DNA of 64,000 nucleotides from assembly GCA_965247455.1 (NCBI GenBank), contig CBDFHE010000015.1:124001-188000 (forward strand), given 5' to 3'. Source of the stretch: JACZYA01 sp965247455 (GTDB taxonomy: Bacteria; Acidobacteriota; Terriglobia; Acidiferrales; 2-02-FULL-67-57). Of this stretch, positions 39,457 to 48,116 are shown piece by piece. The notes below the pieces were generated by a model. The model saw nothing but the letters and a program-made list of their open reading frames with translations. It was not told the origin of the DNA and searched no databases. Position numbers and translations under genes: made by a program. Every line of letters begins with the position of its first letter. Position 1 is the stretch's first letter.

Positions 39457-40238
39457 CCATTCTTTGTTCAATTGCTGCACCCACGAAAAACAGTTTGGGG
39501 CAATGGGGCGAAAGCTTCTCTCGGATTCTCTCGAGGGCAGCGGTGGCAGTTTTCCAATGTTCGTCCGCCCCTCCTGGGTCTATCCCACCTTTTAACTCCC
39601 CGCAAGCAATATAGTTTTCCGCGTCGTTCAAGGCTTGTCGCCAATCGTCGTGCTCGCGCATGTCAATCAACATTACATCGATGCCTGTTTCAACTAGAAG
39701 AGATTTCTTGTCAAACAGAAAGATTCGATCTTGGAAGCGAATCTCTTGGATCTTGTCATTTTGGGGGGCTTTTATGATCTCCGCCTCAACCCCAGACGGG
39801 AACGCCTTTATTATGGCATCGGTTAGCTTCTGTTGCGCAAGCGCTCCCGTTAGGTTTCTCATTGCGCCACCTAAGGAGTCGCCCCTCGTTAAATAGGTAC
39901 CGGTACAGAATCGCTTCACGCCAGCTTTCACTCGCCTCGTTGAAAATCCTGTCCAAAGTGGCCCGTAGAACGGTGTCCGCAACATCTACGGGGACGTTGT
40001 TGAGAGCCTCGTCAGAAAAACCAACTGCCGCGAGCAGATCATTTCTAATTCCTGCATTGCCAAGAATATCCGTCAGGTGAGTTGCATTCCGAAGGGCTCC
40101 CCAAAGGCGCGTCGCATCAGCGACAAATGGCCGTGCTTTTGCAATCTTCGCGCGAGCTTGCAGAATGAAACCATCCTTTGTTGCATCCAAGGATGTAACG
40201 AGATCTTTCGCCGCCTTTATGTGAACAGAGAAAGCCAA
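39350..40238 (-). pseudogene. AvaI/BsoBI-type restriction endonuclease, frameshifted
   Basis: From TTG 40238 the frame reads IKAAKDLVTSLDATKDGFIL to WREAILYRYL, then shifts near 39890 in a TTT run; the continuing frame is LTRGDSLGGAMRNLTGALAQ and on to 39350. Removing one T gives a continuous protein of about 295 residues. The BsoBI-like active site is visible: GIDVM (Asp) and CGELKGGIDPGGADEHWKT (Glu-x-Lys). Known AvaI and BsoBI cut C^YCGRG. The start lies 1 nt after the controller gene stop, so translation is coupled. As written, the enzyme is truncated before its active site. A read error in the T-run is possible but the partner methyltransferase is also destroyed, which fits real loss. 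Confidence 0.85.
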
Positions 40239-40239
40239 C

Positions 40240-40458
40240 CTAGTCGACTCCCTTGAGAAGCGAGCCGAGCGATACACCAAGGCCCGGTGCAATCTTTCCG
40301 ATTACTTCAAGCGTTGGATTTCGAACTCCGCGTTCGATACCGCTGACATATGTGCGATCCAAACCGATTGAATCAGCGAATTCCTCTTGGGTGAGCCCTG
40401 CTTTGTCTCTCAGAAATCTCACCCTGCGGCCAAACGCTTTTGATCTAGGTCTATTCAT
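40240..40458 (-). CDS. XRE-family controller (C) protein of the R-M system
   Basis: The 72-residue protein is a single helix-turn-helix domain: FGRRVRFLRDKAGLTQEEFA, DSIGLDRTYVSGIERGVRNP, TLEVIGKIAPGLGVSLGSLL. Length and position directly before the endonuclease gene are those of C proteins, which delay restriction by regulating their own operon. ATG 40458 starts the domain; 17 in-frame codons upstream look non-coding. It is intact although both enzyme genes are broken. Confidence 0.88.
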   Translation of the reverse strand: MNRPRSKAFGRRVRFLRDKAGLTQEEFADSIGLDRTYVSGIERGVRNPTLEVIGKIAPGLGVSLGSLLKGVD

Positions 40459-40484
40459 AGGATGAACTGTGCAGAAAGGTGGTC

Positions 40485-40507
40485 TAAGAGTCCACGGAAT
40501 ATGAGTC
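40485..40507 (-). promoter_or_regulatory. Candidate operator of the C–R operon
   Basis: Two similar octamers, TAAGAGTC (40485-40492) and TATGAGTC (40500-40507), are spaced 15 bp apart, 27-50 bp upstream of the controller start. C-protein boxes often contain GACT/AGTC elements at such positions. The match is short. Confidence 0.35.
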
Positions 40508-40660
40508 ACACCACCGCACGATTAGAAAGTTGTGTTCTTGTGATAGGTTTTGTTCCTCAGGGGAGAAAGCAAGATAAATAAATCGCGCGGCGCCGTACAC
40601 AGCGTGCGAGCCCTAACCCCACCCCTTAACCTGACTTGCTGACACTGCTATAGTGGTCCC

Positions 40661-40819
40661 ATGAAGATGGAAGCCAACGAAATCCCCCCTAAGGAGAAGT
40701 CACCTGAAGCCCTCCGCGAAGACCTGATAGACCTTCAGGCCGTCCGCGAGCGGCGCAACGAACCCGGTCGCCCCTTCGAACAGTTTGTGGCCGACTTAAA
40801 GCGCGACGGTCTCATCTAG
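40661..40819 (+). CDS. Small antitoxin-like protein, orphan
   Basis: A 52-residue frame (MKMEANEIPPKEKSPEALRE, then DLIDLQAVRERRNEPGRPFE and QFVADLKRDGLI) resembles the C-terminal region of short type II antitoxins that end in a PFEEFVAELK-like segment. No toxin gene is adjacent. The preceding region has TTGCTGACACTGCTATAGT, a weak promoter-like stretch. Assignment is tentative. Confidence 0.45.
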   Translation: MKMEANEIPPKEKSPEALREDLIDLQAVRERRNEPGRPFEQFVADLKRDGLI

Positions 40820-40928
40820 CCAACTCTAGGACTCGCACGCTTTTTCCACGTACCGCGGACCGAGTACCCCGCACCGCCGTTCTGCCTTCACCGAGTTTCG
40901 ATTTTCGAGTTTCGTTTCGGTCTTGCCA

Positions 40929-42083
40929 ATGAACCAATCAACGAGTCAGCCGCTGTCCGGCCTTGAGTCTCTAGCTTTCAGCATCAAGACCTTCCGCCGA
41001 AAACACGGCGTCAGTCTAAACCAACTCTCGAAGCTCAGCGGCATCTCCCGCCGCACGTTGACCCGTGTCGAAGCCGGCTTCTACTCCTCCCACGGGCCTG
41101 CCCTGCCTGTCCCGAGCGTAGCCGAGGGAAACGTAGTCGAAGGGCCACGAGTCACGGGTCACGAGCCACGGCACCTTTCCCCCCGCGTCGCCTACCGTCT
41201 CGCCCAACTCCTCCTCCCCCCTGACCGCTTTCAACAAATGCTCCAGCGTGGAACCGAACCACCCTTCCCTTTCAATCTCCTCCCCGACCCCTACCCGCTC
41301 TTCCTCTTCCACCATTCCCCGCCTGCCATCCGCCGCCAATTCGAGCAAGAATTCGCCCCCGACTACTCCGGCGCCTTCTTCCGCCTCATTCTCATGCCGG
41401 AACGCAACCTCGCCCAACGCCTCCGCGCCTTCCGCCTCCAGCACGGTCTCACTCTCAAGGACACCGCCTACCTCCTCGACCTCTCCCTCTCTCACCTCCA
41501 CGCCCTCGAAACCGCCCAGCGCCAACCTTCCCCCCGCACTCGCTTCAAACTCCTCCGCCTTCTCACCCTTCCAATCAACGCGAAAACACCCCGCCCTGCG
41601 GGGCCGCTCTCCACGTCAGGGCACGGCTTTACCTGTCCCGAGTGGAATCGAGGGAGCCCTGCCGAACAGCAATACCCTCTTCCTCAGGGGAAGGCGATGG
41701 CAACATCGTCGCCTGGGCGGGTGGGAAAACACAACGCCTCGCCGAGAACTCACCACCCACAGCCACGGCCGTCACCCACCCATAGGGCACGACCAACACC
41801 GCGGGTCGCTGGTCGCAGGGCACGGGTCGCAGATCAGCCCCGTCTCAACGCCCTCAAAGCCCTGCTCTCCATCCCTCCTCCCGAACCCATCGAACTCACC
41901 GACGACTCCGACCGACTCCACCGCCTCCGTTATCTCTGGCTCACCTCGACCGACTCCACCCGCCACCTCGCCGCCCGCCTCGGCATCTCTCAGCCCCATC
42001 TCATTCGCTTGCTGCGCGGCGACCGCCGCCCCAGTCGTAGTCTGCGCCGGCGGCTCGAACTGCTGACCGCCCCGCTCCCATGA
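40929..42083 (+). CDS. Protein with three XRE-type helix-turn-helix domains and repeat-derived inserts
   Basis: The 384-residue product has three HTH_XRE-like units: about residues 18-50 (IKTFRRKHGVSLNQLSKLSG), 160-200 (LRAFRLQHGLTLKDTAYLLD) and 335-380 (TRHLAARLGISQPHLIRLLR). Between them lie two segments that look like intergenic repeat DNA captured in frame (about 51-85, PALPVPSVAEGNVVEG; and about 222-308, proline/arginine-rich). Inferred: a DNA-binding regulator expanded by repeat insertion. Its last codons overlap the far upstream frame of the next gene. Codons are unusually C-rich compared with neighbours. Confidence 0.7.
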   Translation: MNQSTSQPLSGLESLAFSIKTFRRKHGVSLNQLSKLSGISRRTLTRVEAGFYSSHGPALPVPSVAEGNVVEGPRVTGHEPRHLSPRVAYRLAQLLLPPDRFQQMLQRGTEPPFPFNLLPDPYPLFLFHHSPPAIRRQFEQEFAPDYSGAFFRLILMPERNLAQRLRAFRLQHGLTLKDTAYLLDLSLSHLHALETAQRQPSPRTRFKLLRLLTLPINAKTPRPAGPLSTSGHGFTCPEWNRGSPAEQQYPLPQGKAMATSSPGRVGKHNASPRTHHPQPRPSPTHRARPTPRVAGRRARVADQPRLNALKALLSIPPPEPIELTDDSDRLHRLRYLWLTSTDSTRHLAARLGISQPHLIRLLRGDRRPSRSLRRRLELLTAPLP

Positions 42084-42199
42084 ACACATTGACTTTCGCT
42101 GGGCCAGGGGCTATTCTGCCGGACGAGGCCGAGCCCGCAGACCTCTGGGGCTGGCTGGGGGGATCCCTGGGGTCGATTTCTCGAAGGAGACAACTGGAC

Positions 42200-43942
42200 A
42201 TGCATAGCCGACGCTACCTGCCAATTATCGCCACTCTGGCCGTTTTGGTTCTCGTACTAGGCACCGCGCCTGCCCTCGCGCAGGACGGCACGCTCAAGAT
42301 CAAGGTCAAGCCCAAGAGCGGCTACACTCTGGTTGACGGTCGCCCCATGGGCCAGGGCAACCGCAAGCTCAGCCTCACGCCCGGCGAGCACGAGGTCGGC
42401 GTCTATCGCTACGGCCGCAAGCCTCACGTCGAAACCGTCACCATCACCGCCGGCCAGACCACCAACCTCAACGTCACCCTCGAATCCGTCCCCGGCACCG
42501 TCTCCGGCCCCTGGGCGCGCATCCGCTTGCTGGTCAAACCCAACCAGACCGCCGTTTTCCTCAACGGGCGCACGCCCGACTTCCTGATCGGCTGCACCGG
42601 ATCCACCGACGGGCATCTGTTCGTCGGCCAGGAGCTGCTGGTGCCCCCCGGCACCCACTCCATCGCCCTGGCGCTCGACGGCTATACCACCTACACCACC
42701 GAAGTCACCGTCCAGGCCAACCAGCAGGCTGAAATCCGCCACACCATGCAGCGCGGCTCCGGCGAGCAGGCCCTCACCGCCGCCTCCTTGACCATCAAGC
42801 AGAACAACAAGCTCGCCAACGTCGGCGACCGGCCCCGCGACCAGGGCGAAGGCAACAGCATGAAGGCCGCGGTCTCTTCCCTCAGCGCCCGGCTTTCCGC
42901 CGACCCAACCCAGATTTCCTGCGGCGACTCCAGCCGCCTCTCCTGGTCGTCCACCGAGGCCGCCCGCGCTGAAATCAGCGGTGTGGGCGAAGTGGACGCC
43001 TCCGGCGAGCAGTTGGTCAACCCCACCGGCACTACTACCTATGAGTTGACCGCCACCGGCCCCGGCGGCCTCCAGAGCGCCAGCGCCACCGTCAACGTGG
43101 ACTCAAGCATCGAGGCTTCGCTCAGCGCCAGCCCGGGTGAGATCCGCTACCGCAAGATCGGCGACCGCGTCGTCGAGCACGGCACCTCCGAGATTTCCTG
43201 GACCACCTCCAACGCCGACTCGGTTTCCATCGACCCGCTCGGCTCGGTCAGCGCCGGTGGCACCCGCAGCGTCCAACCCGCCCCCGAGCAAACCGAGACC
43301 GGCCCGGTCAGCGAAACCATCAACTACGCCCTCACCGCCGCCAACAACTGCGGCAGCTCGGAATCCCGCACCGCCGCCCTGCGCATCACCGGCTCCATCG
43401 AGCCGCTGCCGGAGGTCGTCCTCGCCAGCGTCTTCTTCCCCACCGACTACCCCGACCAGCGCAACCCCAACCTGGGCCTGCTGCGCAGCCAGCGGCAGAC
43501 ACTCTCTTCGCTCGCCGACGGCTTTAAGAGCTATCTCGAGTACGACCCCGACGCGCGGCTGGTGCTGGAAGCCCACGCCGACCAGCGCCACTCCCGCAGC
43601 TACAACCAGACGCTCTCGGAGCGCCGCGCCGCCCGCGTCAAGCAGTTCCTGGTGGACCAGGGCATCGCCTCCGCCAGCATCGAGACCACCGGCTTGGGCG
43701 AGGGCCAGAACCTGGAGCGCTCCACCGTCCGCGCGCTGGAGGAGCAGAACCCCAACAGCCCGCCCCGCCGCCGCGTCCGCGCCCGCTACACCGACTGGCT
43801 GGCCCACAACCGCCGCGTGGACGTCGTGCTGCGCCCCGCCGGCGAAACCTCCACCCGCTACTACCCCCACAACGCCGACGACTCCCGCATCCTCTGGCAG
43901 CAGCCCAAGCCCTCACGCCGCCGCATCGAAGAGGCCCAGTAA
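42200..43942 (+). CDS. OmpA-like outer membrane/periplasmic protein with PEGA and Ig-like domains
   Basis: The 580-residue protein starts with a signal peptide (YLPIIATLAVLVLVLGTAPA). Next are PEGA-type repeats (GYTLVDGRPMGQGNRKLSLT and AVFLNGRTPDF, VPPGTHSIALALDGY), two Ig-like segments (SRLSWSSTEAARAEISGVG; SEISWTTSNADSVSIDPLG), and a C-terminal OmpA-type peptidoglycan-binding domain (LVLEAHADQRHSRSYNQTLS, ERRAARVKQFLVDQGI). Such proteins tether the envelope. ATG 42200 follows GAAGGAGA; in-frame codons upstream overlap the preceding gene. A terminator follows directly. Confidence 0.9.
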   Translation: MHSRRYLPIIATLAVLVLVLGTAPALAQDGTLKIKVKPKSGYTLVDGRPMGQGNRKLSLTPGEHEVGVYRYGRKPHVETVTITAGQTTNLNVTLESVPGTVSGPWARIRLLVKPNQTAVFLNGRTPDFLIGCTGSTDGHLFVGQELLVPPGTHSIALALDGYTTYTTEVTVQANQQAEIRHTMQRGSGEQALTAASLTIKQNNKLANVGDRPRDQGEGNSMKAAVSSLSARLSADPTQISCGDSSRLSWSSTEAARAEISGVGEVDASGEQLVNPTGTTTYELTATGPGGLQSASATVNVDSSIEASLSASPGEIRYRKIGDRVVEHGTSEISWTTSNADSVSIDPLGSVSAGGTRSVQPAPEQTETGPVSETINYALTAANNCGSSESRTAALRITGSIEPLPEVVLASVFFPTDYPDQRNPNLGLLRSQRQTLSSLADGFKSYLEYDPDARLVLEAHADQRHSRSYNQTLSERRAARVKQFLVDQGIASASIETTGLGEGQNLERSTVRALEEQNPNSPPRRRVRARYTDWLAHNRRVDVVLRPAGETSTRYYPHNADDSRILWQQPKPSRRRIEEAQ

Positions 43943-43969
43943 CAACTAACAACGCAATTACACGCCGAG

Positions 43970-44001
43970 CCCGGTGGCACCCGCCACCGGGTTCTTTTTT
44001 T
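43970..44001 (+). terminator. Intrinsic terminator of the OmpA-like gene
   Basis: Stem CCCGGTGGC/GCCACCGGG with a 4-nt loop, followed by TTCTTTTTTT, 28 bp after the stop codon. Confidence 0.9.
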
Positions 44002-44222
44002 AGGGGAGCGCCACCCGGCACTCCCTTCATTTTGTCTAACGGGGGGTTCTGTCGCTAGGATTCGAGGCTTTTAACTTCGTAGGTGGTTTCGACGGATAGA
44101 ACCTGCGCGACAGCATCCAGCTTGGCCTTGATTTCTCTATGCGGTGTTTTCAAGAGTTCGCGCATAGTTCCATCAAATCTCTCGTATTGGCTTTGTTTTT
44201 TCACATAGCCCCGGCGAATTTC

Positions 44223-45056
44223 TTATATTTTGATTTTGACGTCTTCCTCGAAGACTTGCTCCATGATTTCATCAAGCTTGAAAGGCTCGCTCGGTTTATG
44301 GGTTTCTACAATTCTGAGGAGCTGTTCCTTCTTCGTATGCTGCACTATAAACATAGTCAACCTTTTGAATTGTGGTCGTAATTCTCCTTTCCATTGCCCC
44401 AGTGCTAAATTCAGCGCCCTCCGAATCTCAAAGACTACCGCATCTGCGGCCTGCATGATCCCAGACTTCTTGTCGTCCTTGGTGGAATAGGTACCGATAT
44501 ATGCCTCCGCATTCGGATTATTGTTCTTTAGGTTGCGATAGGCTTCACCTGCTAGATGGCTGTACTGTTCACATTCGTCGCACACAAAAGAAACGTATTC
44601 CCTCTCATGTAGTGATTTTTCCAATTCTTTCATTACCCAAGCACACTGGACCATGGCTAGATCGTAAGCCAGCCGGTGCGGACTACTTCCCAAGACCTGG
44701 CGGGCTCTGTCGTCCTTAATGACTTGGTAGAAGTCCTTTTGTATTATGCCTATTCCATGCCCAACCACATACTCTTTTGAAATTAAGCCGATAAATTCAT
44801 GGCTTATTGAATCAAGACGGCCACGTTCACCTAGGGTCATGTTTTGTGAGTCCTTAACAAACTTGGAAAACTGGCCGACTCCCCGTTCGCATTCAAATGC
44901 CTTGAAGTATTCGATGTCAATATCGGGACGTTTGAGAAGTGAATCCCATTTTCGATCAAGCTCGAAAAGGGATATTCCCCGGCCCAGGAATCCACCAACA
45001 GCGAAGACTCCAGACTTTGACGGGTCAAAACTCTCATCCATATAGGAAGCAATCAA
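44223..45056 (-). CDS. DUF3800 domain protein
   Basis: The 277-residue protein begins MIASYMDESFDPSKSGVFAV, the YxDES motif that defines DUF3800, and continues with VGHGIGIIQKDFYQVIKDDR, FVCDECEQYSHLAGEAYRNL and GIMQAADAVVFEIRR. The fold is thought to be RNase H-like and members often lie in mobile or defence regions; the biochemical role is not established. GC content is lower than in neighbours, supporting transfer. It is bracketed by 102-bp direct repeats. Confidence 0.9.
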   Translation of the reverse strand: MIASYMDESFDPSKSGVFAVGGFLGRGISLFELDRKWDSLLKRPDIDIEYFKAFECERGVGQFSKFVKDSQNMTLGERGRLDSISHEFIGLISKEYVVGHGIGIIQKDFYQVIKDDRARQVLGSSPHRLAYDLAMVQCAWVMKELEKSLHEREYVSFVCDECEQYSHLAGEAYRNLKNNNPNAEAYIGTYSTKDDKKSGIMQAADAVVFEIRRALNLALGQWKGELRPQFKRLTMFIVQHTKKEQLLRIVETHKPSEPFKLDEIMEQVFEEDVKIKI

Positions 45057-45389
45057 GGCGTAGCAACTATCTCTTTAATCCCTGAGTCTGATGGTCTGCG
45101 CAAATTGGTCAAATTTAACTTTTTCCTTGCGTGGCCCAAGAGTCACGAAGCACCCCCGCTGGGCACATCTTCACTCTCATCATCCCTTCCACCTTTTCCT
45201 GAGTAAAGTATATTGTTGCCCTGCCGAAGGGTTCATCCCTTGCCGGTGGCGCAGGCTTGCCTATCGCTTGCCCGCCGGGCAGGTGGCGGGCAGGCAGGCT
45301 AGCCGAGGTTTACCTGCCTCTGGCAGGGATCTGCTTTTCAAGCCCGGTAGCCACCGCACCAGAGCGAAAATCCAAGAGAGCGCACTTCG
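45057..45389. repeat. Intergenic repeat-containing stretch
   Basis: No gene seen. Contains a CCCGCCGGGCAGG/GCGGGCAGGCAGG patch near 45271-45298 and a CTGCCTCTGGCAGGGATCTG unit near 45315, both related to the window's dispersed repeats. Confidence 0.55.
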
Positions 45390-45423
45390 CTCCCTTCATT
45401 TTGTCTAACGGGGGGTTCGGCCG

Positions 45424-45726
45424 CTAGGATTCGAGGTTTTTAACTTCGTAGGTGGTTTCGACGGATAGAACCTGCGCGACAGCAACCAGCTCTTCGGTTT
45501 CCTCCAGGTTCGGGACGTCGCTTTGCCGCATCTTGCGCCAGGAGTCCGGGCTGTCCCAGCGCGCCACGCCGATGTAGTGCGAGGGATCGTCCACTCCCCG
45601 CAGCAGCACGCTCCCGTGCGCGCCCGGGCACTTGGCGCGGATGGTATTGCTGACCGTCTCCCACAATTGCTCGAACTTCTGCTCCTGTCCCGCCTTGGCT
45701 TTGAACTGATAGAGAACGCGAATCAC
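45424..45726 (-). CDS. Antibiotic biosynthesis monooxygenase (ABM) domain protein
   Basis: The 100-residue ferredoxin-like protein (MIRVLYQFKAKAGQEQKFEQ, HGSVLLRGVDDPSHYIGVAR, WDSPDSWRKMRQ) matches the ABM family of small dimeric oxygenases and heme-degrading-like proteins. Its substrate is unknown. The last 68 bp are duplicated 1.37 kb downstream, at the left repeat of the DUF3800 segment. Confidence 0.85.
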   Translation of the reverse strand: MIRVLYQFKAKAGQEQKFEQLWETVSNTIRAKCPGAHGSVLLRGVDDPSHYIGVARWDSPDSWRKMRQSDVPNLEETEELVAVAQVLSVETTYEVKNLES

Positions 45727-45939
45727 TTTTTCTCCTCCTTCTTAATTCATGCGCGCCCCCATTGGGCCGCCGCCTTACTCACCTATCTCCATCGACCAAT
45801 CGGTACTCCGTTTACACCGGAGACTTGCCCTTCAACACAACTCGGTAGGGCAGACCTGCCTGCGGTAGGCAAGCCCCTGAAGCTTCTTCTTTTCCTCTCT
45901 CTGCGTCCTCTGCGTCTCCGCGGTGAGTTGTGTTCTCAA

Positions 45940-46389
45940 TCATCCTCCCGGCATTCTCATCCGTAGGATGAAGATGGCTGTCACCATCACGCCTGCCTGA
46001 ACCACGGCGGCCAGAACCACCAGACCCAGATCACGCATCACGCTGCGTCCTCTTCGCCGGTCCGCCAACAGCGCCGCGCCCGCAAACGCCACCGCCGTCG
46101 GCAGGTAGAAGGGGCCGATCGACCAAGCCCCCAGCACCGCAAATCCCAGCACGGCTCCGGCAACCGACCAGGTCACTCCTCCCCAGCGCGGAGAGTGCGG
46201 CGCTTTGTTGAAAGCGACGCTTGCCAATCCGACAATTCCCAAGACGATCATCTCAACCAGGTAACCGCCGGGAAAAGGCCAGATTTCCTGCCGAGCATAG
46301 GGAGTGGCGGAGTTGAATGCGTGCAGGTACTGCCACACAACGATGGTCCCCGCGACACAAAGAGCCGCCCCCAGCATACCCAAACCCAC
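45940..46389 (-). CDS. Hypothetical membrane protein, four helices
   Basis: The 149-residue product is mostly hydrophobic, with about four membrane helices (LGAALCVAGTIVVW; YLVEMIVLGIVGLASVAF; WSVAGAVLGFAVLGAW; and LGLVVLAAVVQAGVMVTAIF). No family is recognised. GTG 46389 is the likely start. It lies downstream of the Fur-family gene on the same strand, about 100 bp apart. Confidence 0.65.
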   Translation of the reverse strand: MGLGMLGAALCVAGTIVVWQYLHAFNSATPYARQEIWPFPGGYLVEMIVLGIVGLASVAFNKAPHSPRWGGVTWSVAGAVLGFAVLGAWSIGPFYLPTAVAFAGAALLADRRRGRSVMRDLGLVVLAAVVQAGVMVTAIFILRMRMPGG

Positions 46390-46486
46390 TCCAATGCTCG
46401 CGTCATGCTCTCTCCCCCCGTGCAGCAGCTCCCCTTTCCTCGGGGAGCAACGGCGTCACTGCGGGCAGCCTCGCGGGTCGCGCAAC

Positions 46487-46906
46487 TTAAGCGGCGCGGC
46501 GGCAGGGGGAGCACAGGCCCAGGAACTGCACGTGGTGGGCGGTGATGCGCAGGCCGGTGCGGCGGCGCACCTGCTCCAGCGTCTTTTTGGGCAGTGTCAC
46601 GCTGACGTCAATCAGCCGGCCGCAGCGGGTGCAGATGGCGTGGTCGTGGCGGTCGGAGTTGCGGTCGTAGCGGGCGGCGGCATCGCCGAAGGTAAATTCG
46701 CGCAGCTCACCCCGCTCCACCCACCAGCGCAGGGCGTTGTAGATGGTGGCGTAGGCGATGCCGGGATAGCGGCGTCGCACGCGCTGATACACCTGCGCGG
46801 CGGTGGGGTGGTCCTCGGAATTCCTCACCGCCTCCAGCACCAGTTGGCGCTGCTTGGTGCGGCGGCTCGGCAGGCGTTCGTCGGGACGGACTTGAGTGCG
46901 GCGCAC
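46487..46906 (-). CDS. Fur-family regulator, PerR-like
   Basis: The 139-residue protein has the winged-helix segment VYQRVRRRYPGIAYATIYNA and the metal/dimer region DRHDHAICTRCGRLIDVSVT, ending with FLGLCSPCRRAA; two CxxC pairs form the structural zinc site. HDH and the Asp/His ligands resemble PerR, the peroxide sensor. It is encoded 13 nt after the ferritin-like gene and probably in one operon. A near-perfect PerR/Fur-type box lies upstream of that operon, so autoregulation is likely. Confidence 0.9.
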   Translation of the reverse strand: MRRTQVRPDERLPSRRTKQRQLVLEAVRNSEDHPTAAQVYQRVRRRYPGIAYATIYNALRWWVERGELREFTFGDAAARYDRNSDRHDHAICTRCGRLIDVSVTLPKKTLEQVRRRTGLRITAHHVQFLGLCSPCRRAA

Positions 46907-46919
46907 GCGCCCTCCCTCA

Positions 46920-47387
46920 CTATTCCAGCAGTCCGGCCAAATCGTTCTCGTCCTTGACTTCGTCTTCCAGCGTCTCGCGGATCAAGTGGTTGGTCACCGG
47001 GTCGTCGTGCACCACCTTCATCAGCTTGCGATAGAACTCAATCGCGTCCCGCTCGCCCTGCAAGCTGTCCTTCACCATCTTTTTCCAGTCGGTCGGGTTC
47101 TTGGGCGGTGGCAGAGTGCGGCTGAAGCTGAGCTTCTCGACCTCGCTCAGTTTTTGGAACGGGGTGCCGCCCAACTGCACGATGCGTTCCATGAAGCTGC
47201 TGGTGTGCTCCCACTCTTCCTTCGCCATCGCGGCGAACTTCTCCGCCACCTGTTGGCCGTGGAAGCCGGTGGCGTAGTGGGAGAGGAACAGGTAGCGGAA
47301 GGCCGCCTGCAACTCGGCCGCCGCCGCCTGGTTCAACGCTTGGATGGTCTCTCTGCGGTTCCTGACGATCTCTTGTCCTTTCAGCAT
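46920..47387 (-). CDS. Ferritin-like/bacterioferritin-type protein
   Basis: The 155-residue four-helix protein begins with a Bfr-like helix (ALNQAAAAELQAAFRYLFLS) and has the metal motif EEWEHTSSFMERIVQLGG (ExxH) and a second ligand helix (GERDAIEFYRKLMKVVHDDP, with LEDEVKDEND). It should bind a di-iron centre and store iron or remove peroxide. AAGGAGG precedes the ATG. It is the first gene of a two-gene unit with the PerR-like regulator. Confidence 0.88.
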   Translation of the reverse strand: MLKGQEIVRNRRETIQALNQAAAAELQAAFRYLFLSHYATGFHGQQVAEKFAAMAKEEWEHTSSFMERIVQLGGTPFQKLSEVEKLSFSRTLPPPKNPTDWKKMVKDSLQGERDAIEFYRKLMKVVHDDPVTNHLIRETLEDEVKDENDLAGLLE

Positions 47388-47476
47388 TCATTTCCTCCTT
47401 GGCAAACTCACCTGCGGTCGGCGTTCGCGCCGCCCCACCACGGAACAGGACTCGCTGCCCCGCGCGCCTACCGTAT

Positions 47477-47491
47477 TTATAGTAATTCTAA
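47477..47491 (-). promoter_or_regulatory. PerR/Fur-type operator
   Basis: TTATAGTAATTCTAA matches the 7-1-7 PerR consensus TTATAATNATTATAA at all but two positions. It lies 90 bp upstream of the ferritin-like gene and its downstream perR-like gene. Confidence 0.75.
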
Positions 47492-47661
47492 AATAGTACC
47501 CGTGTCAAGCTTTCTCCGCGCCGGGTAGTGGGTCACTTTGACTCTAATCTTCTCTAGCTGGGGGTGGCAGGCGAACGCGAATATGCCTTTATGGGTGCCT
47601 GCAAAAGCGGTCAAGCAAGCAGGGCCAAGTCCTAAACTAGCTCGCGGCCTCAATTGTTCGG

Positions 47662-47832
47662 ATGGCAACCAAAGAAGGAAAGAATCCTGCCGCAGTCCTC
47701 TTAGGTCGGTTAGGCGGACTGAAGGGCGGGAAAGCTAGGGTTAAGAAGTTGTCAGCAAGAAAGCGGTCTGAGATTGCACGGAAAGCAGCAAAATCACGAT
47801 GGGCTAAGCAGCACGGCGACGACTACGCTTAG
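47662..47832 (+). CDS. Small basic 'GGLKGGKAR' protein
   Basis: A 56-residue frame: MATKEGKNPAAVLLGRLGGL, KGGKARVKKLSARKRSEIAR, KAAKSRWAKQHGDDYA. This pattern is a very widespread small, lysine-rich family, often on mobile DNA, of unknown function; the KGGKAR part may bind nucleic acid. Its 3' end overlaps by 29 bp the 3' end of the split gene on the opposite strand. Confidence 0.75.
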   Translation: MATKEGKNPAAVLLGRLGGLKGGKARVKKLSARKRSEIARKAAKSRWAKQHGDDYA

Positions 47833-48116
47833 TTCCCAATTCCAGTTCCTCAAGGTCATAAGTGAAATCAAAAACACCCTGAATCTTCGCACTCTTGTTG
47901 AAGTTCTCATTGTAGCTGTCGATGTCCGTCTTGAGCTGTCGGCAGTCCATTACGACCAACTGTCTCTTGTACGCAAACGCCATTTGCATGTGGTTATGGG
48001 TGGCCGTGCGCATATCGTCCCACCTGAATGACCTCTGGCCCTTCTCGGGGTATGGAGCAACATGCTTTGCCCGTACTCTGCGCCCCTGCGGGTCGGTAAT
48101 ATAGGGGATTATATAC

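Larger units (their letters stand above)
44021..45491. repeat. 102-bp direct repeats flanking the DUF3800 gene
   Basis: Bases 44021-44122 and 45390-45491 match at 98 of 102 positions. The right copy includes the last 68 bp of the monooxygenase-like gene (45424-45726); the left copy is a detached duplicate of that gene end. The 1.27 kb between them carries the DUF3800 gene. Duplication of a gene's 3' end around cargo is how many integrating elements leave their mark, but no integrase is present. Confidence 0.9.

Noticed and set aside
44223..45056. Complete integrative element at the 102-bp repeats
   Set aside because: No integrase, excisionase or conjugation gene lies between them; only the repeats and DUF3800 can be supported.
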